Assembly (NCBI GenBank): GCA_005885115.1
Contig: VAXX01000286.1
Span: 1-5,915 of the forward strand
Reading direction: 5' to 3'
Source of the DNA: Actinomycetota bacterium
Lineage (GTDB): Bacteria; Actinomycetota; Actinomycetes; Mycobacteriales; Micromonosporaceae
DNA: 5,915 nt
Both the position numbers and the translations under genes were made by a program. The stretch's first letter is position 1. Each line of letters begins with the position of its first letter. The notes beneath the pieces were generated by a model. The model saw nothing but the letters and a program-made list of their open reading frames with translations. It had not been told where the DNA came from and did not search any database. Of this stretch, positions 1 through 5,643 are shown piece by piece.

Positions 1-21
1 AAAACGCTGCTGCGCCCCTGA
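1..21 (+). CDS. Possible 3' end of an upstream gene
   Basis: The first seven codons of the window, in frame 1, read KTLLRP and then TGA at 19-21, which is 23 bases before the cupin start. This spacing would fit the last gene before the cupin in the same operon. Only six residues are visible, so neither the product nor the reality of the gene can be judged. It could equally be non-coding leader. Confidence 0.2.
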   Translation, partial: KTLLRP

Positions 22-44
22 CCGACCCACCGAGGAGATCACCC

Positions 45-452
45 GTGGAACTCAACCCCGTCCGCCCCACCGTCAAAACGCCCGCCGCAAACTTCACCGG
101 CGACGTCTATCTAACCCCCATCTACAACGGCACCGAGCCGTCCCGGATGACCGTCGCGCTCGTGCGCTTCACCCCCGGCGCCCGTACCAACTGGCACCGC
201 CACGCCGTCGGCCAGACCCTCCACATCACCGAAGGCATCGGCCTGGTCGGCACCCGCGACGGAACAGTCGTGCGGACCCGAGCCGGCGACACCGTCATCT
301 GCCCACCCGACGAGGAACACTGGCACGGCGCCGCCGCCGACACGTTCATGAGCCACCTGGCCATGCTCGAAGCCCTCCCCGACGGCCAAGACCCCACCAC
401 CTGGCTCGAACCCGTCCCCCACGACCAGTACCACAAAGCCAACGAACAGTAG
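45..452 (+). CDS. Single-domain cupin protein, hydroxynitrile-lyase-like metal site
   Basis: A 135-residue small cupin, probably cytoplasmic (no signal peptide or membrane segment). The first cupin motif is at residues 45-64, with WHRH giving His51 and His53, then Gln57. The second is at 81-95, with Gly81, Pro87 and EHWHG giving His92 and His94. The set His/His/Gln/His resembles the metal site of small manganese cupins related to bacterial (R)-hydroxynitrile lyases such as the Granulicella enzyme; the shared pattern GARTxWHxHxxGQTL is seen directly, the comparison is from memory. His104 in MSHLAM matches another active-site His of that group. Most relatives have no proven reaction, so lyase activity is not claimed. 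The GTG start at 45 is supported by GAGGAG at 32-37, 7 bases upstream. The length is usual for the family. The next start codon, 20 bases downstream, is that of a broken aldo/keto reductase, a common neighbour of such cupins, so the cupin was probably the first part of a redox operon. Confidence 0.9.
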   Translation: MELNPVRPTVKTPAANFTGDVYLTPIYNGTEPSRMTVALVRFTPGARTNWHRHAVGQTLHITEGIGLVGTRDGTVVRTRAGDTVICPPDEEHWHGAAADTFMSHLAMLEALPDGQDPTTWLEPVPHDQYHKANEQ

Positions 453-461
453 CCGCACACA

Positions 462-467
462 GGGAGG
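462..467 (+). promoter_or_regulatory. Ribosome binding site of the broken reductase gene
   Basis: GGGAGG lies 5 bases before the ATG at 473 and 9 bases after the cupin stop. It is a near-perfect Shine-Dalgarno sequence. It shows that a real gene once started at 473 and was translated from the cupin transcript, although only a stub of it remains. Confidence 0.7.
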
Positions 468-472
468 ACGCG

Positions 473-508
473 ATGGAAACGCGAATGCTCGGCCAGGGAC
501 TGCACGTC
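473..508 (+). pseudogene. Aldo/keto reductase, 5' stub only
   Basis: The first 12 codons read METRMLGQGLHV. This is the usual opening of actinobacterial aldo/keto reductases, which run M-x-T-R-x-LG-x-GL-x-V and then S-A-(L/I)-G-x-G (family knowledge, from memory). Here the Ser-Ala-Leu-Gly continuation is missing. After Val12 the frame reads RVEIIERYAGG and on to a TAG at 674-676, giving a 67-residue chimeric frame with no reductase features: no catalytic Asp/Tyr/Lys/His set and no NADPH site. From about 509 onward the DNA is instead explained by the opposite strand, as the kinase N-lobe fragment. About 300 residues of a normal reductase are absent. The good ribosome binding site and the cupin upstream support a former cupin-reductase operon. 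The match rests on only 12 residues, so it is likely rather than certain. Confidence 0.6.
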
Positions 509-808
509 CGCGTCGAGATCATCGAGCGGTATGCCGGTGGCCCGCTCGGACACGGAGTACGCCCAGCCGCCGGCTTCACCGCGGGCCGTGACCGTCGGTA
601 CCGGCACAGTGTCGCCGGCGACCGCGGCGACCACCGCGTCCTTGGTGAAATCCGTGCCGTGCCGGCCGACCCGTAGCACCATCGGTTCCCCTGCTACCGT
701 CAGCGCGTACGCCGTGGACCAGGCCCCGGCGGCCAGCGGTACCGGCGCACTCGCCTCCCGCAGCCTGGTCCGCGCGACGAGTGCAGCTACCTGATCGGGA
801 TGATCCAC
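494..808 (-). pseudogene. Aminoglycoside-phosphotransferase-type kinase, N-lobe fragment
   Basis: Read on the minus strand from GTG at 808, about 105 residues look like the N-lobe of an APH-type small-molecule kinase. GAWSTAYAL is the nucleotide-loop region, followed by the strand MVLRVGRHGTDFTKD, then PVPTVTARGEAGGWAYSVSERATGIPLDDLD, which is the usual third strand and hinge. The style recalls hygromycin phosphotransferase-like proteins. The catalytic HGD-x-x-x-x-N loop and the metal-binding D-(W/F) motif of the C-lobe are absent. Similarity ends near 494-512, where the sequence becomes the reductase stub and then the reverse of the cupin gene. The minus frame stays open to a stop at 122-124, so a chimeric product is possible, but a kinase without its C-lobe should be inactive. 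The start is uncertain: GTG 808, GTG 835 and ATG 883 are all in frame. GTG 808 has a -10-like hexamer 6 bases upstream. Confidence 0.72.
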
Positions 809-814
809 ATCGTG

Positions 815-820
815 AACGTA
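815..820 (-). promoter_or_regulatory. Candidate -10 element of the kinase fragment (leaderless)
   Basis: On the minus strand TACGTT fits the actinobacterial TANNNT -10 pattern. Six bases follow before GTG at 808, so transcription would begin at the start codon itself. No convincing -35 box is seen and no Shine-Dalgarno sequence serves GTG 808. Such hexamers are common by chance. Confidence 0.3.
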
Positions 821-953
821 TCCCGACGAGTTCACCTTCGCGAGCGAACATTCACAGTTGACCGCGCGAAAACGACTCGACACGCCGGCATCGCATACCG
901 TGATGTCGAACAGATCCGCACACAGGCGGGCGGCTGTGGACGCGCGAGGTCGC

Positions 954-959
954 TATCGT
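954..959 (+). promoter_or_regulatory. Candidate -10 element for the TIGR02569-like gene
   Basis: TATCGT fits TANNNT and lies 7 bases before an in-frame GTG at 967, which would make that start leaderless. The competing reading is a leadered start at GTG 958, served by GAGG at 946-949. No good -35 box is present 16-19 bases upstream. Confidence 0.25.
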
Positions 960-1683
960 GCACGGCGTGAATTCCTCCGCACCGTCGGGGCACGTGCTCG
1001 CCGCGTTCGGCGCCACCGACCTTCCCGTCATTGAGCCTGGCGGGCAGGGACGCACTTGGCACGTCGGCGACTTGATCCTCAAGCCGTGTGACGATCCGGT
1101 GGAGGCGGCTTGGACGGCCGAGGTCATGTCCACGCTGGTGCCGTCGGTGCGGTTCCGGGTGGCCGCGCCCGTTGCCGCCGGCGACGGAGGTTGGGTCGTC
1201 TCGGGATGGCAGGCGTGGCAGGCGGTCACCGGCCAGCCGGACGTCACGCGCTGCGCCGAGGTGCTCGAGGTGGCCGACGCCTTCCATCAAGCCATCGCGA
1301 GACGGCCTCGTCCCGCGTTCCTGGACAGCCGCGACGACCCGTGGACCTACGGCGACCGGGTCGCCTGGGAGGAACTGCCGATCAACGGCCACGGCGTCAT
1401 GGCCGACCTGCTGCAGCGGCTGGCGCGCGCCCGACACCCGGTCGACCTGCCCGCCCAGCCGGTGCACGGCGACCTGCTCGGCAACGTGCTGTTCGCCGAG
1501 GACCAGCCGCCGGCGGTCATCGACTGGCCCGTCTACTTCCGAGGCTGGAGGCAGATGCTCATCCGCGCCCTGATCTACCGCATCGCCACCAACGAAGGCT
1601 GCCGGCGACACGGCCGCCCAGTGCGAGAACGCGCCGAGGACTACCAGCCCGTCGTTGACCTGGTCCTGTCTCGCTCATCCTGA
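958..1683 (+). CDS. TIGR02569-like kinase-fold protein with apparent internal deletion
   Basis: A 241-residue protein of the actinobacterial family TIGR02569, distantly related to APH kinases; its substrate is unknown. Numbering is from GTG 958. Visible parts: GHVLAAFGA at 11-19; the nucleotide-side strand DLILKP around Lys42; VVSGWQAWQAV at 80-90; PRPAFLDSRDDPW at 118-129; the catalytic loop VHGDLLGN at 169-176 with Asp172 and Asn176; VIDWPVY at 187-193 with the metal-binding Asp189; and WRQMLIRALIYRIATNEG at 197-214. In relatives as I recall them, about 32-36 residues (W-R-P-P/A..., then V-V-D-A-L-x-W..., ending near L-P-E-W) separate the DW/DF motif from W-x-Q-M-L-x-R-A-L. Here Gly196 alone joins them, in frame, so a C-lobe helix pair is missing and activity is doubtful. 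GAGG at 946-949 supports GTG 958; GTG 967 is the alternative. It is divergent from the kinase fragment and has no co-directional partner. Confidence 0.8.
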   Translation: MHGVNSSAPSGHVLAAFGATDLPVIEPGGQGRTWHVGDLILKPCDDPVEAAWTAEVMSTLVPSVRFRVAAPVAAGDGGWVVSGWQAWQAVTGQPDVTRCAEVLEVADAFHQAIARRPRPAFLDSRDDPWTYGDRVAWEELPINGHGVMADLLQRLARARHPVDLPAQPVHGDLLGNVLFAEDQPPAVIDWPVYFRGWRQMLIRALIYRIATNEGCRRHGRPVRERAEDYQPVVDLVLSRSS

Positions 1684-1842
1684 CCACAACAAGGGTCCCG
1701 CATCGATACTGGTTGGACAGCGCCACTGCCGCTGATGGTTCTGACGGTCTGACGCGGTCCCACCCGGACGGCCTTAACTGGCCCTACCGCCGGGCCCGGG
1801 CGACCCGGCTTCTCGGTGACGCAGAGTGCAACGCGGCGTCAA

Positions 1843-1877
1843 CGTGCCTTCGGATGTCAGGATGTTCCGAAGGCGCG
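1843..1877. terminator. Hairpin, possible terminator
   Basis: A 12-pair stem joins 1843-1854 to 1866-1877 (core GCCTTCGG / CCGAAGGC) with one G-U pair in the + strand RNA and an 11-base loop. It starts about 160 bases after the stop of the TIGR02569-like gene. No T-run follows on either strand, so it is not a classical intrinsic terminator. Actinomycete terminators often lack the U-tract, and the place between converging genes fits, but a DNA-binding site or chance is possible. Confidence 0.4.
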
Positions 1878-1930
1878 ATCAAGTCATTGCCGTTTCACGC
1901 TTGGTTGCTGTGGGCACATCGACATCGCAT

Positions 1931-1956
1931 GTCAGGACGACCGGACGGTCGTTGAC
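1931..1956. repeat. Imperfect inverted repeat
   Basis: The arms ACGACCG (1937-1943) and CGGTCGT (1946-1952) are perfect inverse complements separated by GA. Outer arms GTCA (1931-1934) and TGAC (1953-1956) extend the symmetry with a two-base bulge. It could be an operator-like site or part of a terminator region; nothing links it to a specific regulator. Confidence 0.35.
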
Positions 1957-1974
1957 CCACTGCGGCCACCAAGC

Positions 1975-1999
1975 TGGTTCGGGAGCGGCGCCCGAACCA
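1975..1999. terminator. Hairpin, possible terminator for the minus-strand unit
   Basis: A perfect 9-pair stem, TGGTTCGGG (1975-1983) with CCCGAACCA (1991-1999), closes a 7-base loop. It lies about 130 bases after the stop of the minus-strand ABM-like gene. There is no U-tract. It may end transcription from one or both sides. Confidence 0.4.
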
Positions 2000-2127
2000 A
2001 CCAGTCGACGGGCCGATCCAGTAGGACGAAGCGACCTCTCGCCAGGTGCGATCGTGAAGGACATCGTCACACGGTCGCCATCACCGGGATCCAGGGTGAC
2101 GAGCCGCCGGACTGACCGCGCTGGGTA

Positions 2128-2736
2128 CTATTTCGGCGATCGGACCGCCGGGCGGTAGGCCGCGACGCGCAATTGGGTGATGCGGTCCGGCCCGGGCAGC
2201 AACGCTGGATCCTCACCCGGCAGCAGCTTCGTGGACATGACTGCCTGGCTCACGGCCTCCAGCGCCGCAATCGACGTGGCCAGGTGTAGCACTGCCATGC
2301 GGCGTTCGGTCGGGTGCCAGAGCACCAGCATCCGCACCAGGCCGGGAACCGTGCGCAGCACCGGGGCGAGCCGCTGGGTACCGGCGAAGCGGGCGGCCTC
2401 GACTCGGGCCGGGCTCAGCGGCCCGTCGAACTCGCCGAGAAACGCCGCTGCCGGCTCCTCGCCGGCCGCGGATGCGGGCTCGTCGGCGTCCACCTCGTAG
2501 ATCTCGTCCCGGGTCAGCTCAAACGGGCGCGGACCGCGGATCGCGACGGAGCGTTCCGACGCCAGCTCGGCGTCCTCGCGCGTCAGCCAGAGGCTCACCA
2601 GGGCGCCACTACCGTCGTCGCCGGCAAGCAGCGCCAGGCCGGCGAATCCCGGGTGCCCACTGACCATGTCCGCGATCGTCGGCGCGAGTTCCTCGTCGGT
2701 CGGCCGGGCCGCCACGGTCTGGAGTCGTGCGAACAT
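2128..2736 (-). CDS. Two-domain ABM-like (dimeric alpha/beta barrel) protein
   Basis: A 202-residue soluble protein that looks like two tandem antibiotic-biosynthesis-monooxygenase-like (ferredoxin-like) domains. Domain 1 is about residues 1-83: strand FARLQTV, a helix with PTDEELAPTIADMV, the turn HPGFAGLALL, strand ALVSLWLTREDAELA, and strand IYEVDAD. An Ala/Glu-rich linker spans about 84-98. Domain 2 is about 99-195: FLGEFDG, a helix RVEAARFAGTQRLAPVL, the matching VPGLVRMLVLWHP, strand MAVLHLATSIAALEAV, and final strand ITQLRVAAYRP. The repeated pattern of (H/V)PG, a strand, then a W-containing strand supports an internal duplication that folds as an intramolecular dimer. Family members include cofactor-free oxygenases and haem-degrading enzymes, but many have no known reaction, and I see no residues that decide between them. 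The ATG at 2736 is chosen over ATG 2784 because GGAGGTGG precedes it and the fold begins there. It follows the LuxR-type gene after 78 bases on the same strand, so co-transcription is likely. Confidence 0.75.
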   Translation of the reverse strand: MFARLQTVAARPTDEELAPTIADMVSGHPGFAGLALLAGDDGSGALVSLWLTREDAELASERSVAIRGPRPFELTRDEIYEVDADEPASAAGEEPAAAFLGEFDGPLSPARVEAARFAGTQRLAPVLRTVPGLVRMLVLWHPTERRMAVLHLATSIAALEAVSQAVMSTKLLPGEDPALLPGPDRITQLRVAAYRPAVRSPK

Positions 2737-2740
2737 CTGT

Positions 2741-2748
2741 CCACCTCC
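2741..2748 (-). promoter_or_regulatory. Ribosome binding site fixing the ATG at 2736
   Basis: On the minus strand GGAGGTGG pairs well with the anti-Shine-Dalgarno sequence, its GGAGG core sitting 7 bases before ATG 2736. It decides this start over the in-frame ATG at 2784, which would add 16 residues unlike the family. Confidence 0.8.
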
Positions 2749-2814
2749 GGGTATTGGTTGGTACCGCGATCCTCGGCGGCGCATCGGCCCGAGACATCCG
2801 TGGAGGTACGCAGG

Positions 2815-5643
2815 TCAGGCACGTAGGCCGGCACGCAGCGTCCAGGCGGCCACCTGGGTACGGTTGGCCAGTCCGAGCTTGGTCAGCACGTTGCGCACGT
2901 GGGTCTCCACCGTCCGTTCGGACACCGCGAGGCGCTCGGCGATGACCCGGTTCGCGAGGCCGTCCGCGACCAGCAGCGCGACCTCGCGCTCCCGGGCCGT
3001 CAGCACGTCGGCGTCGGCGCCGCCCAGCTCGCGCAGCAGCGCGGTCGCGGCGGTCAGCGCCGGCACCATGCCGAGCCGGCGCGCCGTCCGTGCGGCCCGC
3101 TCGGCGAGCGCGGCGGCGCGATCGCGGTCACCGCGTCCGTTTCGGGACCGGCGGGCGCCGGCATGGGCGAGCTGCGCGAGGGCGAGCTCGGCCGGGGCGC
3201 CGACCCGCCGCTCCATCTCCTCCGCGGCCGTCAGATGGGCGATCGCAGCCTCGTGATCACTGCCGGCGGACGCGAGCACGCCGAGCGTGCGCGCGAACGC
3301 GCCCCGGTACCCGTAGCTCGAGGCCAGGTACAGCCCGGCGTAGGGCAGCAGGCGACGGTAGCTGGCCGACACGGTGTCCGCGTCGCCGAAGGCCACCGCC
3401 AGCTCCCCGGCGATCCCGATGATGGCCGGCCAGCGGACGTCCTCGGGCAGGTCGGACAGCGTCGGAACGAGCCGCGCGAACAGCACGCGGGCCGCGTCGG
3501 TTTGGCCGCTGGCGAACAGGTACTCGCCGGCGATGGCGAGCACGATCGGGCGGGGCTCGGCGTCGGCCGCGGCCGCGACGTCAAAGCCGACATCGCTGAA
3601 CTGGCCGGTCTTGCGCCGGATGTCGAGCATGTACGCGATGTACTGGCCCTGCATCGACGGGTCGCCGCACCGCTCGGCGACCGCCTGCCCCTCCTCGACG
3701 AAGTGCTGTGCCTCAGCGAACCGGCCGGCGAGCATCGCGCGGGCGGCCCGCACGCGCAGCAGATGCCACCGGGCCACCGGCCAGCCCAGCCGCTCAGCGA
3801 GCGCGGCCAGCCCGGCGATCTCGCCGTCGACCTCGGCCACCGCACCCACACCGAGACACCCGTCGATGCGCCACAGGTGCGCCCACAACGGCGTCTCCGG
3901 CCGCTCGGGCACCGGACCGAGCCGGCGCAACAAGACGCCCATGTCCATCCGTTCGGCGGAGGACGACGGTCCACCGGCAAGCGTCTCCCGGGCGTGCAGC
4001 GCGTCCACCAGCGCGGTGCTGCCCCTGTCGCGATACGCCAGTGCCATCGCCCGTCGGCTCAGCGCCTGCGCCCGGCCGACAAGCCCGGGCGTGGTCACCG
4101 CGAGCTGCGCCAGCGCCATCGCGTGCTGCGCGAGCACCCGGGCATACGTCCCGGCGTCTGCGATAACGGAGTCTCCTGCACCGGTCTCTGCTGCACCGTC
4201 ACTTGCGGTCTGGTCGCCAAGCGCCAGGCGGGCCCGGGAGCACAGGTCAGCAATGACGCGGTTCGGTTCCTCGCCGCCGATTCCGCGCACCACCAGCGCC
4301 GCCCGGGCCAGCAGGTCGGGCCGGCCCAGGCCGGTGGCCAGGTCCGAACCGGCGACGCAATGCCGCAACGCCTCGGCCACCCGCAGGTCCAGGTACTCCG
4401 CCTCGGCCAGCCCAAGAAGCAGGTCGGCGAGCTCGGCCGAGTCCAGCGCGGCGCCGGCGGCCAGCTCGATGGCCCGGCGGTACCAGTGCGCCGCGTCAGC
4501 GTGGTCGAGCGAGCGCAGCGCCGCGTCCACCGCGGCTCGGCAGGCGTCGACGGCGGTGCGGCAGGTGGAAGCATCCGTGGCGGCCCGGACCCGGTGCCGA
4601 GCCACGTCCGCGGCGTGGCCGGGAACCGGCAATCCAGCCAGCGCGTCGGCGACGAGCCGGTGCCAGCGGGTCCGGTCGGCCCGCGGCAGGTCGTCGTACG
4701 CGGCCTGGCGGACCAGTGCGTGGGTGAACCGCATCCGGTTCGGCGCGTCGGCGTCGTCGGCGAGGACTCCCGCCGCCACCGCCTCGGCGAGCCGGCCGCA
4801 GACCTCGTCCGGCTCGTACCCGGTCGCCGCGGCCAGCAGCGTGACGTCGAACTCCTCGCCGATCACGCTGCACGCGCCGAGCAGCCTGCGGCAGACCGCG
4901 CCGACGCCGGCCAACCGGGCACCGACGAGCGGGCGCAGCGAGTCCGGCAGGCCGCCGCTCGACGCACCGGTCGCGCGCACCATCTCCCGGACGAACAATG
5001 GATTGCCGCCGCTGCCCCGGTGCACCCGGCCGGGCAACGCCGGATCCAGCCGGCCGGTAGCGGTGGCCCGCATGTACTCGCCGACCTCGGCTGGCGTCAA
5101 GGGCGGCAGCCACAGCGTGCGCGCCGCCGGCAACCCAGGGATGGTGCCCAGGCGAGCCGCGTCCCGCGTCGCCGCCGCGACGACCAGCCGCGCGCCGGAA
5201 AGGTCGGCTCCGACGTGCCAGAGCAGCTGCACCGTAGCGTCGTCGGCCCATTGCAGGTCGTCGAGGGTGACGAGCAGGCCGGTCGCCGGCACGGCGGCCA
5301 GCAACGCGTTTGCCGCCCGCTCGATGGCGACGAACCGGGTCTGCGCCGGCGGCCCGGAACCGACCTCAAGCAGGTCGGCCGACAGGCCCAGGCCACGGCC
5401 CGCCGCGAATGCACGCAACCACGGCCAGAACGCCGGCGCGCCCTCGTCGGCCACGGCCCGGCCGGCCAGCACCGGCATGCCAGCCGACGCGGCCGTTCCG
5501 GCCAGCCACGACAGCATTGTCGTCTTGCCGATGCCCGCCTCGCCAGACAGCACCACCAGGGCGCCCTCGCCCGTCGCGGCACCGGCCACGACGCGCGCGA
5601 GCTCGCCGAACTCGTGGCTGCGACCGACCAGGTGCGGACCCAT
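2815..5643 (-). CDS. LuxR-family transcriptional regulator with N-terminal ATPase (LAL type)
   Basis: A 942-residue regulator of the large ATP-binding LuxR class (MalT/LAL style), a cytoplasmic DNA-binding protein thought to be controlled by nucleotide and ligand binding. The ATPase opens with [11 protein letters not shown] at 5-15. Walker A is GEAGIGKTT at 34-42 and Walker B is [12 protein letters not shown] at 123-134 (Asp128, Asp129). The conserved [12 protein letters not shown] is at 212-223. Residues from about 340 to 870 are helix-rich with Ala/Leu repeats, like a TPR-type solenoid that would bind the signal. The LuxR helix-turn-helix is at 881-940: [45 protein letters not shown], with all usual positions kept. 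ATG 5643 is preferred because the canonical LVGR opening follows at once; the in-frame ATG at 5814 would add 57 Arg-rich residues. No Shine-Dalgarno sequence precedes 5643, but a -10-like CACAAT lies 6 bases upstream, so it may be leaderless. Residues about 475-500 form an odd linker. The ABM-like gene follows after 78 bases and is a candidate target or partner. The signal is unknown. Confidence 0.9.
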   Translation of the reverse strand: MGPHLVGRSHEFGELARVVAGAATGEGALVVLSGEAGIGKTTMLSWLAGTAASAGMPVLAGRAVADEGAPAFWPWLRAFAAGRGLGLSADLLEVGSGPPAQTRFVAIERAANALLAAVPATGLLVTLDDLQWADDATVQLLWHVGADLSGARLVVAAATRDAARLGTIPGLPAARTLWLPPLTPAEVGEYMRATATGRLDPALPGRVHRGSGGNPLFVREMVRATGASSGGLPDSLRPLVGARLAGVGAVCRRLLGACSVIGEEFDVTLLAAATGYEPDEVCGRLAEAVAAGVLADDADAPNRMRFTHALVRQAAYDDLPRADRTRWHRLVADALAGLPVPGHAADVARHRVRAATDASTCRTAVDACRAAVDAALRSLDHADAAHWYRRAIELAAGAALDSAELADLLLGLAEAEYLDLRVAEALRHCVAGSDLATGLGRPDLLARAALVVRGIGGEEPNRVIADLCSRARLALGDQTASDGAAETGAGDSVIADAGTYARVLAQHAMALAQLAVTTPGLVGRAQALSRRAMALAYRDRGSTALVDALHARETLAGGPSSSAERMDMGVLLRRLGPVPERPETPLWAHLWRIDGCLGVGAVAEVDGEIAGLAALAERLGWPVARWHLLRVRAARAMLAGRFAEAQHFVEEGQAVAERCGDPSMQGQYIAYMLDIRRKTGQFSDVGFDVAAAADAEPRPIVLAIAGEYLFASGQTDAARVLFARLVPTLSDLPEDVRWPAIIGIAGELAVAFGDADTVSASYRRLLPYAGLYLASSYGYRGAFARTLGVLASAGSDHEAAIAHLTAAEEMERRVGAPAELALAQLAHAGARRSRNGRGDRDRAAALAERAARTARRLGMVPALTAATALLRELGGADADVLTAREREVALLVADGLANRVIAERLAVSERTVETHVRNVLTKLGLANRTQVAAWTLRAGLRA
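4144..4221 (-). repeat. Linker segment with a degenerate 15-base repeat inside the regulator
   Basis: This stretch encodes the Ala/Gly/Asp/Ser-rich linker [19 protein letters not shown] and following residues of the LuxR-type protein. CTGCACCG occurs at 4176-4183 and again at 4191-4198 on the + strand, exactly 15 bases apart, in units 10 of 15 identical. Twelve of 26 codons end in A or T, much more than around it. It looks like an expanded, weakly constrained loop between solenoid helices. Confidence 0.4.

Larger units (their letters stand above)
1684..2127. other. Region between converging genes, no supported gene
   Basis: About 440 bases between two converging genes. By eye it is less GC-rich than the flanks, and no frame has both a start with a ribosome binding site and strong G/C bias at third positions. 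Two minus-strand stretches look somewhat protein-like. One is the frame that continues past the TAG of the 2128-2736 gene to TGA at 1879-1881, containing VTLDPGDGDRVTMSFTIAPG. The other, in a different frame, reads GRFVLLDRPVDWLVRAPLP at about 1980-2036. Together they could be a frameshifted relic, but I recognise no family. Hairpins inside the region are listed separately. Confidence 0.5.

Noticed and set aside
473..676. A genuine 67-residue small protein
   Set aside because: Only the first 12 residues look like a protein family; the rest is the complement of a recognisable kinase N-lobe.
832..883. ATG 883 or GTG 835 as the start of the kinase fragment
   Set aside because: The added residues do not resemble the family N-terminus, and no clear ribosome binding site supports them. 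They are kept as alternatives only.
858..898. TTGACC at 858-863 as a -35 box of a + strand promoter
   Set aside because: No acceptable -10 hexamer lies 16-19 bases downstream; the nearest TANNNT candidate (896-901) is far too distant.
904..921. TCGAAC at 905-910 as part of a LexA-type SOS box
   Set aside because: The second half-site GTTCG is missing at the required distance.
1789..1809. GC-rich palindrome CCGGGCCCGG (1790-1799) and the GCCGGG/CCCGGC pairing
   Set aside because: Short and made only of G and C, so it is expected by chance at this base composition.
1713..2158. Several + strand open frames between 1713 and 2158
   Set aside because: No ribosome binding sites, Arg/Ser/Thr-rich products without recognisable motifs, and weak third-position bias.
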